Below are positions 55,214-64,000 of a DNA stretch of 64,000 bases, one piece after another. How positions within the stretch are numbered: the first letter of the stretch is position 1; each line of letters opens with the position of its first letter. Both the position numbers and the translations under genes were made by a program. Below the pieces are notes generated by a model. The model did no database searches and was not told where the DNA came from. It saw only the letters and a program-made list of their open reading frames with translations. The DNA lies in NCBI GenBank assembly GCA_016490735.1, contig JAEMWC010000037.1, positions 760,001 through 824,000 on the forward strand, read 5' to 3'. Source of the stretch: Pachyseris speciosa (lineage: Eukaryota > Cnidaria > Anthozoa > Scleractinia > Pachyseridae).

Positions 55214-55372
55214 ATGGTAAAATCGTATTGTATTAAACAGAAAAAAGTCACTAAATGTGTACCAGGAAGTGAAAGGTTTGAAATGACTAAAAATGGTCGA
55301 ACTACGCTGAAATGTACTTGTGCCGAATGTGGAATCACAAAAACTAAATTCGTCAAGAATCGGGGAAACTGA
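55214..55372 (+). CDS. DUF5679-like small zinc protein
   Basis: 52 residues from an ATG with an ATCTAA box. Y-C-I-K-Q-K at the start, then MTKNGRTTLKC and CTCAECGITKTKFVK: paired Cys positions and the TKNGR turn match the DUF5679 zinc-ribbon family, seen in Polinton virion proteins as I recall. In related elements this domain opens a longer protein; here a TGA ends it and the downstream frame (55384 on) is offset, so it may originally have been one gene with the PLA2-like part. Confidence 0.6.
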   Translation: MVKSYCIKQKKVTKCVPGSERFEMTKNGRTTLKCTCAECGITKTKFVKNRGN

Positions 55373-55383
55373 TTGGCCCGTCT

Positions 55384-56350
55384 GAAGGGGCGGGCACACT
55401 AGATTCAGCCGCAGATATGGCACTTACAGGATTTCTTCAGCATGGTGTTCCTTTCTTAGCAAAGAAAGGGGTTGAAATGGGAAGATATGGGGTTTCAGAA
55501 TTAATGAGAAATCCTAAAATTCAAAGACGTGTAATTGACTACAGTATAAAAAAGGCAAAACCCGTTTTACAAAAAGTTGGTACAGAGGCTTTAAATCAAC
55601 TTTCAACTTAAGTACGCCCTAATATTCGTTATAAAACAGATAGACCCGATCTAGACAAAGTGGGTGGTGGTATTCCCATTCCTTTTCCTTTTGTTGATCT
55701 CAAAAAAGCTTGGGATGTTGTTTCAAACCCTAATCTTTTTAAAGGGCCTGAAGTTTCAGCCGAAGAGGGACGAAAAATGGTTGCCGACTACAAACGGCAG
55801 TACGCTGAATATAAAAAGAAAGGTGGAACGCGAAGTTATGGTTCTTGGATAAAATGGAAAGGATACGGTGCTGGAATATTAGGTGATATTATGTATGCTA
55901 AACCAGAGGATTTGAATAAATGGGCCTCTCAAATTCACTCTCTCATTGGAAGCGGTGTTGATATTCATAAAGCTATTGGAAAACTTCCAAAACCTAAAAA
56001 GGATGGACATTACCAGGGCATCTATACACAGGTCCATACAATCCTTCAAATAAGCAACTTTCGTATGATCCTCAAACTGGTGAAATAATTGAGATATATC
56101 AGCAGCCAACCGGTAAAACAGATGCTGTCGCCATGCAACATGATGTTGATTACTCTATTTGTAAAGATGACAAGAAATGCAAACACGAAGCAGATCGTAA
56201 GATGGTTAAAGCCCTTGATGCCATTCCATGGAAAGATAGACAATAGGGACATATGTTGGCTCGTAATGCAATTGCAACAAAGGAGAAACTAGGTTTGGGT
56301 GTTCCAAAAAACGGAAAAAGCCGTCGAGTGAAGAAAACTGGCAAGAAAAA
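55384..56350 (+). pseudogene. PLA2-like virion protein, broken
   Basis: Several frames: 55417-55611 (GFLQHGVPFLAKKGVEMG), 55660-56088 (IPIPFPFVDLKKAWDVV; GGTRSYGSWIKWKGYGAG), then a shift near 56010 into PGHLYTGPYNPSNKQL and AVAMQHDVDYSICKDD, then a TAG at about 56245 and a last piece KEKLGLGVPKNGK. Y-x-G followed by the catalytic-type M-Q-H-D-x-x-Y-x-I-C is the parvovirus/Polinton phospholipase A2 signature, used in virus entry to breach membranes. Three or more lesions make it inactive. Confidence 0.65.
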
Positions 56351-57268
56351 TTAGCAGATGAATTACATAAAACCATAAAACGCAATTTTACTCGGCGGCG
56401 TGTGATTGTAAATAAAATTGATGAAATATGGGCTGCTGATCTTGTTGAAATGCAAAAATTCAGCAAATGGAATAAAGGTTACAAATATCTTCTAATGGTT
56501 ATCAATGTTTTCAGTAAATATGGTTGGATTGTTCCTCTGAAGGATAAAAAGGGTGAAACTGTAACTGAAGAATTTCAAACAATATTCAGAGATAGAAAAC
56601 CACAATATCTATGGGTTGATAAAGGTAAAGAGTTTTACAACAAACACTTGAAGGACTTGCTAGAGAAAAATGGGATACATATTTACTCCACTGGAAATGA
56701 AGAAAAGTCCTCTGTGGTTGAAAGATGGAATCGAACAATAAAATCCAAAATGTGGAAGCAGTTCACTGTCCAAGGTAACACGCAGTACATAGACATATTA
56801 CCTAAAATATTAAAACAGTACAACAATACAAAACATTCAAGCGTAAAGATGACACCCACAGAGGCTTCAAAGAAAAATAATCAAGGAATAGTGTATTTTA
56901 ATTTATACGGTGAAATGGAAACATTACAACTTAAACCAAAATTTAAAGTAGGTGATAAGGTTCGAAATAGTAAATACAAAAGAAAGACTTTTGATAAAGG
57001 CTATACTCCAAACTGGACTGAAGAATTATTCGTAATAGATAAGATCCAATACACTAATCCAATAACATACAAACTAAAAGATCTAAGAGGTGAAGATATT
57101 GAAGGGACTTTTTATGAACCTGAATTATTAAAAGCCAAACAAAATGTTTTCCGCATTGATAAAGTCATTCGGAGGGATTACAAGAAGAAACAAGCTTTAG
57201 TAAAATGGAAGGGATATAGTGATAATTTTAATAGTTGGATACCATTTAGGGATTTAAAAGATATGTAA
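56320..57268 (+). CDS. INT: Retroviral-type integrase with C-terminal chromodomain
   Basis: The frame is open from about 56320 (EENWQEKLADELHKTIKR); 56402 is a GTG, so no ATG is certain. It reads into the PLA2-like gene in a related frame, and the two may have formed one transcript. Counting from 56402: catalytic Asp13 (IWAADLVEM), Asp73 (YLWVDKGKEF), Glu107 (SSVVERWNRTIK). It ends with a chromodomain at about 250-288 (RIDKVIRRDYKKK; LVKWKGYSDNFNSWIPF), which could direct insertion to marked chromatin. No internal stops. Confidence 0.88.
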
Positions 57269-57301
57269 AAAGATTTAAAAAGATAATTATATAATATATA
57301 T

Positions 57302-58124
57302 TATGTGTATGCAAAAATATTCTTATAATAATAAAGAATGAAATGTATCAATAGATTGTTATCTTGATGATAAAAATGATATATGGTTCAGAGGTAGAGA
57401 CATTGCTACTATTCTTGAATATAAAAATCCACAAAGAGCTATCAGAAATCATGTTGTATCTGATGATAAAATCTTGATATAGACCTCAAAATAATCACAA
57501 ATAGCAGGGGGAACAAAACGGTCCCTCAGGTCAATAGCAGGGGGACCAAAACGGTCCCTCAGGTCGAACAATCTTATAAGTGTTTTTTTATAAACGAATC
57601 AGGATTTCATTCACTTTTATTATCATCCCAAAAACAAGAAGCTGAAAAATTTAAACATTGGGTTACATCAAAAGTATTACCATCAATCAGAAAACAAGGA
57701 TATTACAAACGGTTCAATGATAGGAACAATAATATGCTTTTGATTGAAAATGAAAATGATTTGCACACTAAGATCGTATCATTCATCAGAAAAAAAATAT
57801 GAAGATGCTTTAATGATTGCTGGTCTCGGTGAAAATCAAATAAGCTCTGATATGAGAATCAAAAGTTACAACAAAGGATACATGTCCGGACAATGTGATT
57901 TGATGTTAATGAATCCAACTAGAAAATACAATGCTTTGTGTTTAGAATTCAAAAGTCCAACAGGTGTGTTCCAAGTTTCGGATAAACAAACAAATATGAA
58001 GCAGTTATATGAAAAAAACAAGTGTAAATACATCATGAGCAATTGTTTTGAAGATTTGATTTATGAAATAACCAAACACATGGAGGAAAGCAAATCATAT
58101 TTATCACGTAGAGGAAAAAACTAA
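57302..58124 (+). pseudogene. Bro-N domain fused to a VRR-NUC/PD-(D/E)XK-like nuclease
   Basis: Starts MCMQKYSYNNKE, then an in-frame TGA near 57338; the frame continues IWFRGRDIATILEYKNPQRA and IRNHVVSDDK, a Bro-N DNA-binding domain as in baculovirus BRO proteins and phage antirepressors. A shift near 57473 and an in-frame 33-bp duplication precede FFINESGFHSLLL and KHWVTSKVLPSIRKQG, the end of Bro-N. A shift in an A-run near 57795 leads to GYMSGQCDLMLM, ALCLEFKSP and SDKQTNMKQLYEK, the D...ExK layout of VRR-NUC-type nucleases. Inactive copy. Confidence 0.7.
57500..57565 (+). repeat. 33-bp tandem duplication in the Bro-N gene
   Basis: Two units (57500-57532, 57533-57565) starting AATAGCAGGGGG and ending CCCTCAGGTC, differing at one base. 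It keeps the frame, adding 11 residues. Confidence 0.85.
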
Positions 58125-58245
58125 CTTTATCTGACCTATAATTAATAGCGGTTTTAGTAGAGAGAATTTATTAACTCTACTAGTTTTTGTTCATTTTTAA
58201 TGAACCAAGAATTGTAAAAATTTTTGTTTCATTTTTTTTATTTAA
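58125..58245. other. AT-rich spacer between convergent genes
   Basis: Contains ATCTGACC just after the Bro-N stop and the self-complementary ATTAACTCTACTAGTTTTTG region; no gene. Confidence 0.35.
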
Positions 58246-59738
58246 TTAAAACCAGTTAACTCCTATAATTCCCCCATATTTTTCAAATTTATTAGAAAAA
58301 ATTACTTTACATGATGTAACTAATTCCATTTCTTTATATTTGTAATAATCATTAGTATCATTTGTAATAATATAAGATAATAAATATTCTTTATGGGCTA
58401 TTGAGATATTTTCAACTCCAAAAATTAACATTTCAATATTTTCTGCTTTAGATATTATTTCTTCAATTTTCTGAATAATAGCATTTTCTTTTTCATCTAA
58501 ATTAAAATTAGTATAATAATCCCTAAATATTCTTTCTAATGTACTTTGATCTAAATTTTCACTTACTTTATAAATAGTATTAGGAAAATATTGTTTAATT
58601 AACTTTTGTTCAAGTAATTCTTTTTTAAGATTATTTTGACCTATTATAATTAAATTCTCAATTATAGATTCTGTATTATTATTTTTCATAAAACAATAAA
58701 TTACTTTTTCAGATATATATGTAAAATATCTTTCTTTTTTTTCAACGCCAATACGATGAATTCTATTTGCACTTTGTCCACCTTTTCTCGTTGTATTATG
58801 AAGAGATACTTCTTTTGAATGTTTTAATTTAAATTCTATATGTAATCCTGTTACAATTACTAAATAAAAATCAACTTTTTTTCCAGATACTGCTACAATT
58901 CCAAAAAATATTTCATTTTTAAACATTTCTAAAATAGTAGTAGTAGTATATCACATTTATATTGCGCATTTTCTATGCAATATTCAAATGCGCATTACAA
59001 CACTGGCCGGGGGACTTTGCCAGACTGCTTATTACGCAGTTTACAATTAATGAAGATGAGTTATGAGTGCCCCGTAATGTAAATATCAAATTAAGACAGA
59101 CACTAGGGGTGGTCACTGCCAGAGTTTTGTTGCGTCCTAGTGGTTCTTTTACGTCCCACAGAATCAGGGAATTATGAAGAGTTGTGAGACGGGGCCTACG
59201 GTTTATCGTCCTTATCCGAGAAGACTAGAAAGTCTAACCGTTTGTAGATGTCATTACAAAGGCAGCACTTTCTCCTCAATTATTTAAAGACCCTGAGTGT
59301 TGGTCCGGCCGGGGTTCGAACCCACGACCTCCCGCACGGTAGTCCGGTGCTCTACCACTGAGCTAACAAAATTTTTTAGCACATATATAATCTGATTTTA
59401 AAATTCTTTTTGGAGGTTTAATTAAAATAGATTGAGAATAATTTAAATTTTCGTCAAACATAACACTTATTTTTTGTAATACCAGCACAAAGAATAGGAC
59501 CATTTTCTGGAGCTTTAAATTCTTTGTAATTTTTTATTTTATAAATAGCTGCTTTTAATGCAGTTATAACATCTTTTCTTACTATTTTACTTTTTATATT
59601 TTGTGCTGTTGACATTTCAAATATTAATTTATCTAAAGATAAAGATAATTTTTCATTTGATCTTATAAAAAGTGTAATTAAACTTGTACCTCTTGAAAGT
59701 GAAGTAGCTTCATTCATAATTTTAATTAATGAATTCAT
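58246..59738 (-). pseudogene. Class-1 release factor (eRF1) homologue, split by a SINE
   Basis: Minus strand, starting 9 nt after the PolB stop. Part 1 (59738 to about 59457) has GTSLITLFI (GTS at 17-19) and TAQNIKSKIVRKD (NIKS at 47-50), the stop-codon reading domain. A one-base shift at about 59460 is followed by SDYICAKKF, the YxCxxxF motif. A SINE (58946-59367) then interrupts it. Part 2 (about 58945-58246) has TTRKGGQSANRIHRI with the GGQ peptidyl-hydrolysis motif, the domain 2/3 text EKKERYFTYISEKV, and a C-terminus KYGGIIGVNW like the eRF1 end. All four class-1 motifs are present, in the correct order. It is very diverged from animal eRF1 and AT-rich like the element, so I infer a viral gene rather than a host retrocopy. 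Confidence 0.82.
58946..59367 (-). mobile_element. tRNA-derived SINE inside the Polinton
   Basis: Head GTTAGCTCAGTGGTAGAGCA at 59367 (A-box), GGGTTCGAACCCC (B-box), body GATAAGGACGATAAACCG and a 3' tail of ACT/TAC units near 58946. Same family as 30571-31170. ATTTT on both sides is a candidate short target duplication. The GC content differs sharply from the surrounding Polinton. Confidence 0.85.
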
Positions 59739-59747
59739 TTTATATTA

Positions 59748-62700
59748 TTATTTTATATAATTTTGTATTTTATAATGACCATAAGCATAAGATTTTATTC
59801 CATCATTATGTAAATATCTTTTGTCATCGAAACAACTCAATGAGACTTTATTAATTTCATATGATCCTAAAACATGATTTTCAGATCTTATGGTTTTCAT
59901 AGTGTGATATAACTGCTTATTCTCAAACAGCGTTTGTTTATAATCCTCATGTTTAATTATATTTTCAATAATATTCTTTTTGATACCCTTAGCAGTTTTC
60001 CCACCACCTTTTTGATTGTCTTTTATATAACTATACATTTTTGATCTCAAACCGATGAATTCAATTATTGAAATTCCAGCAGCCTCATCCTTAAATTTTC
60101 CGATCACTTTTTTGTTTGATTTATCGAAAAATTGATTGTTTTCAGGATAGTCACTGTTATCAAACATGTCTTTGTCTTTCCAAAAATCTTTGTACACATC
60201 ATCAGCTTCAATCTCATAAGTTAAGCTGTCAGTATCAGTGAATAGGAGTTTAGCTTTATCTCCATACTTCTTTTTAATGTAGTTGTAGTGAAAATCATAC
60301 ATCAGAGTTTTGCTTAAATCCAAGATACACATTCCCACATATGCTGGCCTGTTGAGAAAAAGTGTTTCTTTAATCTTGTGAACTGCAACGAGATTTTCAT
60401 TAAAAATTTTAGTGCTGACGAATGTTGGTTTGGATGTTATTTTCAACAATTTTTTTTCACAAGTTATTAGTCTAACATCAACTCTCTTCCGCAGATTCTC
60501 CATTGTTTTACCAAATACACTGTTATTCATGAGTTTGAAGAAATCTTTTTCAAATGCGTTTTTAGCATTAGTTCTTTTCTGAGTGTTGAAATCGATGTAT
60601 TGTTTCAACCAAGGAGACTGATTGAATTCTAATACTCTATGAACTTTTGTAACTTTCAATCCAAGATCCATATAAAGTTGAAGGTTTCTGTAATGCAGAA
60701 CATATTTCTCTTTATTACCCAAGGTTGGGATAGGTTTGTGTACCAACCCAGTTGATATATTGTATTTATCAGCTATCTTTTTACAATAGTCTGAAAGCAT
60801 GCTATCAGTTACTTTAATCTTTTCAGGTCCAAGTGGATAATCGTTGTGAAGATCGTGTAATTTGTCTGGATATTCGAGATCAACTTCAATAATCAATCCC
60901 TTGTTGCAGTCTTCTTTTTATTTGGCTAGGTTCAGATTGTTAATCTGTTTTTCTGTCATCCATCTGAAACCACCAGTTGGTAAAAACTGACTCATAGCCC
61001 AACCATATAGATTATTAGCATCAAGATACATGATGTATTTTGAGGGCGCCTTCTCATCATACTCCTTCATGTACTTATTATTTGCTTTTCCATATCGATT
61101 GGCAATGTATGAAATTCCACCTCTCATACCCTTCTCAATGAACTGGAACATATCAACATCTGTCATTAACTCAAGTTTGATGCCAGTCATTTTTAGCATA
61201 GAATCCTATGAGAGGCCTGGGCTTGTAAAATAATGACATGGATCCAGTTTGTAGTATTCTAGACAGGTTTTTCTGAAGTTCTCAAATACGTCAGCAAGGA
61301 GTAATATGTCTGATTTAAGGTACAAATCATGATATTCTCCCATATTTTTTAATTTGAATGTATTCCAAACGTTTTGAGCATGTTGATAATCTTCATCTGA
61401 AATATGCTCATTATTTAATATGCTGTAAAACTCTCCTTTTGATGGTAGCTTTTCATTAAACTTAACAAATGAATCCATGAAGTCATACGGATATACACCT
61501 TTTTGCTTCATTAGCTTCAGTTTTTCATCTTTAAACACTTCTGACGTGAACTTAAATGCTTCATCCGGCAGATTGCCCACGAGTCTATCCAAACTAGAGC
61601 TCATAAATTGGAAACTATCAATGAAGGTTAGATTACCAGGCATGAAAGCCATGTATTTCTCCATGTTATTAGGAATTGCATTAATATTCATTTGGCACTC
61701 CTCGCCTTTCTTATTTGTATATGTGTGCTTTTTGACTATTTCACCAATTTCTTGCATAATGAAATGTGAATCATAACCTCTTAGATTATGAAATATTACT
61801 GGTATCTTATTAGTTATTGTAAAGTTTAAATTGGTGAGCTGATCCTCTGTATTTTCCAGTTATATGACAGTGATCTCTGACTTTTATATCTGTGTCAGTA
61901 TACTTTTTATCACAAATATGACAACTATCAGCTTTTTGAAATTCCTTTTCATTATCCATTGTCATTTTCAGTGGTTTGTTGAATTCTTTTTTCATAACCT
62001 TCTTACAATATTTAACTTCCTCCAACATAGCTTCCATAAATTTATAAACAGCTTTTTCACCTCTATATGTTTTCAGTGATTTGGTGAATTTATCATCATA
62101 ACAACAAACAACTTTGTATCCATAACCACAATCTGTATGTTTTTGATAAGCTTCAGTGTATGATTTATCATTATTTGGTTGACATCCAGACACTTTTTCC
62201 GTCAAGGCTTGAAAATCTGCATATATAACAAATGGTACTGGCAACTGTTTATGAAAATTATTGAATTTCAATATGTTATCACCTTTTGCTGGCATTTTAA
62301 TTGCCTGAGTTCCATTTATTTGGATGCAGTTTTCTTTATGATCTGTTAAGACCCTTTCAGAGCTAAAACACTGCAAACAATGCATACAAAAGTGTTTTCT
62401 TTCATTGTGCTTCGTTATATTGCGCATGAATCTGTTGAAATCTTTGATGAAAACGTAGTGTTTGTTTTCATTTTCTGTAATCAATAGAAGATTCAAACAG
62501 TCTTCATACTTTTCTTTTGAAACATAAATTGGATATGGTTGTTTGTTTTCATAACCAAATACATTAATATTAATCATATTTTGCTTTTCAATTTTATTGT
62601 ATTGTTTGACTGCAACTGGAAATTCAATTCCAGTATAATCTAACATATTAATATATTGCTTATCAGATTTTTTAATTCTCTGAGGGTCTTTGGCTTGTGG

Positions 62701-63421
62701 ATTCAAGTGTCTGATATGACACCATCGGAAACATTCATTATCATCATTCTTCAAATTGATTAATCCGTCCATATTATTTCTTAATTCTTGTGGTAGTTTA
62801 ATATATGAAGAGCCTTTCATTGGCTGATATATCACAACATTGAGATAATGATTGTCAACTGATTTCACTATCCAACCGCTGCCTTCAGATAATTCTAGTG
62901 AATTAGTAATATCAAGATCATTTATTATTGTTTGAGCTGGACTGTTGAAATAGGAAGTAGCATCTATCAGTTCATCATCTACTATTTTGGAAAATGTTAT
63001 CTTTAGTGTTTCAATAAATTTCAATCCTTTCATAGTTTTAAGTACGTTTGCTAAATGGCGTGCAGCGGTTATTCTCGTCATTTGTAGTTGTATAAGAGGA
63101 TCTTTGTTATCCCTAATGCTAATTTCAAATGATTTGGTATACCTTTCAGAGCTTTGTCTTTTTCCTCTATTTTGGTTCTAGGTTGCGCAACTGGTTTTTG
63201 AACTATTTGTTTTTTCATTCTTGGGGCTGGAATTGGTTTTTGAACCACCTTTTTAGTTCTTGGTTTAGGAACTGGTGGAAGAATAATATTATCTTCATAA
63301 TTTTGGACCATTTGTTTTACACTCTTGCGAGGCATTGGAATTGGTCTTGGTGTAGGAATTGGCTTCTGTTTTTTGATGTTATCAGCGAGACTCACTAATT
63401 GCTTCATCTCATTAACATCCA
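59748..63421 (-). pseudogene. PolB: Protein-primed family B DNA polymerase
   Basis: Starts MDVNEMKQLVSLADN at 63421 (overlapping the upstream gene's end) with a proline-rich tract (PIPTPRPIPMPRK). Motifs in order: a Cys/His finger (HFCMHCLQCF), Exo I YADFQAL (Gln where Glu is expected), HNH-like CHICDKKY...DHCHITGKYRG, Exo II FHNLRGYDSHF, Exo III YHDLYLKSDILLLADVF, motif A YLDANNLYGWAM, motif B KLMNNSVFGKTM, motif C LFTDTDSL and LRSKMYSY. It replicates the element with a terminal protein primer. Lesions: shift near 63090, shift near 61790-61820, TAG at 61206-61208, TAA at 60918-60920. Confidence 0.9.
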
Positions 63422-63705
63422 TTTGGCTTTCGATTTTCCATCTTATTATTATTAGTATATATTAAATTTTTTGAATGTGCGTTTGAATTATGATCATTTA
63501 CCATCTGGCGACCTGATCTGATTTCACTTTGGCTTGATATAATTTGATTTGGCTTTTCCAAGGCCCAGAGACTTCCTTTATTCTCCATACTATTATATAT
63601 GTCATTTGTCTTTAAGTTATTTTGGCTTTGACCTTTTCCAAGGGTCCGGGATCCTACAATTTTTCCCATACTATTATAAAGTGATATATCTTTAAGTGTC
63701 TTCAT
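63412..63705 (-). CDS. Right-end first gene sharing TIR-encoded leader
   Basis: 97 residues, intact. Residues 1-16 (MKTLKDISLYNSMGKI) are the same as in the VLTF3-like gene at the other end because the start lies inside the TIR. The rest is low-complexity with a degenerate internal repeat (LYNSMGKIVGSRTLGKGQ / IYNSMENKGSLWALEKPN). It ends overlapping the PolB ATG by 10 nt, suggesting PolB is translated from the same transcript. No function recognised. Confidence 0.55.
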   Translation of the reverse strand: MKTLKDISLYNSMGKIVGSRTLGKGQSQNNLKTNDIYNSMENKGSLWALEKPNQIISSQSEIRSGRQMVNDHNSNAHSKNLIYTNNNKMENRKPNGC

Positions 63706-64000
63706 CTATATTATTAAAATAGAAAATAAAATTTGAAAGTGCGTTTAAAATGATATTGAAAATGTTAATTGGGAAATACGCATGATCTGAAATAATTAGC
63801 GATGACTCATTTAACAAAGGGGGTTTCCCCTGTTTTTCCGAGAATGTCACGCTTGGTGATTTTTCCGAGAAAGTCACGCATAAGAGTTGAAGTGCTTATT
63901 GAAATATTCAGTAAAATTAAAAATACTATAGTTTTATATAAAATTTGAAAACATTTTGTTTTCAATTGAATTTAATAATATATAGTATTCAATTGAATTT
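63657..64000 (-). repeat. Right terminal inverted repeat (truncated by window)
   Basis: Reverse complement of 45144-45505 with length differences: one extra GCGTGAC-TTTCTCGG unit at about 63847-63875 and one fewer TTCAAAAAATTT unit than the left. The window ends before the hairpin seen at the left tip. Confidence 0.88.

Larger units (their letters stand above)
45094..64000. mobile_element. Polinton/Maverick (virus-like transposon), right tip beyond window
   Basis: About 18.9 kb inside the window, bounded by long inverted repeats (left 45094-45505, right 63657 to the window end). It encodes a protein-primed PolB, a retroviral-type integrase with chromodomain, an adenain-like cysteine protease, MCP-like and penton-like proteins and fibre proteins, the hallmark set for Polintons. 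It is strikingly more AT-rich than the flank. No FtsK/HerA-type ATPase is recognisable. Many genes are broken, so this copy is a fossil. The 6-bp target duplication cannot be checked because the right end is cut off. Confidence 0.93.

Noticed and set aside
59300..59367. tRNA gene on the minus strand with good B-box
   Set aside because: Same SINE family; lacks a proper acceptor stem and continues into the SINE body.
60918..61208. Stop-codon recoding in the Polinton
   Set aside because: All three stop codons interrupt genes (TAG and TAA in PolB, TGA in Bro-N), and frameshifts are common; decay explains this better. Kept as a low-weight finding only.

Overview
This is a eukaryotic genomic window, most likely from a cnidarian (stony coral or sea anemone). 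I infer that from the mix of repeats (Penelope-like, Harbinger and foldback elements, tRNA-derived SINEs) and from resemblance to gene families I associate with anthozoan genomes; no taxonomic marker is present. I see no intact single-copy host gene. The window is almost entirely nested mobile elements ending in a large virus-like transposon.

Bases 1-27 kb: a broken unassigned gene, a LINE tail, a Ty3/gypsy LTR retrotransposon with matching 5-bp target duplications (2641-6948), several generations of long foldback elements (7065-8740, 13025-14758, 17741-19643) inserted into older dispersed repeats, a THAP/DDE4-type transposase fragment, and two more LINE fragments. The 17741-19643 element has GGAATCC minisatellite arms and a clear 8-bp target duplication.

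Bases 26.9-35.3 kb: a nest of Harbinger-type elements, each with its own 3-bp A/T target duplication. The central one (27186-33863) looks potentially autonomous: a Myb/SANT-like ORF1 and a two-exon DDE transposase whose predicted splice keeps the frame. It sits inside a MITE and abuts a three-layer MITE nest. Bases 37-38.5 kb hold a TIR element with a 9-bp target duplication carrying a zinc-binding-domain gene fragment. Bases 42-44.9 kb hold two Penelope-like copies in inverted orientation, one lacking its RT core.

Bases 45,094 to the window end: a Polinton/Maverick (virus-like, about 19 kb, AT-rich) with long TIRs; its right tip lies outside the window. Left to right it has a VLTF3-like zinc protein, a membrane protein, a small unassigned protein, a fibre/lectin locus on the minus strand, then on the plus strand penton-like, basic core-like, major-capsid-like, pVI-like and adenain-like protease genes, a DUF5679-like protein, a PLA2-like protein, integrase with chromodomain, and a Bro-N/VRR-NUC-like protein. 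On the minus strand follow a class-1 release factor (eRF1) homologue and protein-primed PolB. I found no packaging ATPase. PolB, MCP, Bro-N, PLA2-like, pVI-like and eRF1 are broken, so this copy is decayed.

Three observations stand out. First, an eRF1 homologue with GTS, NIKS, YxCxxxF and GGQ motifs lies directly downstream of PolB and is split by a SINE. Second, a hexamer ATCTAA sits exactly 11 nt before the ATG of six presumed virion genes, which looks like a late promoter and is paired with a candidate VLTF3-like factor. Third, the TIRs run into coding sequence, so the first genes at both ends share the same promoter region and first 16 codons.
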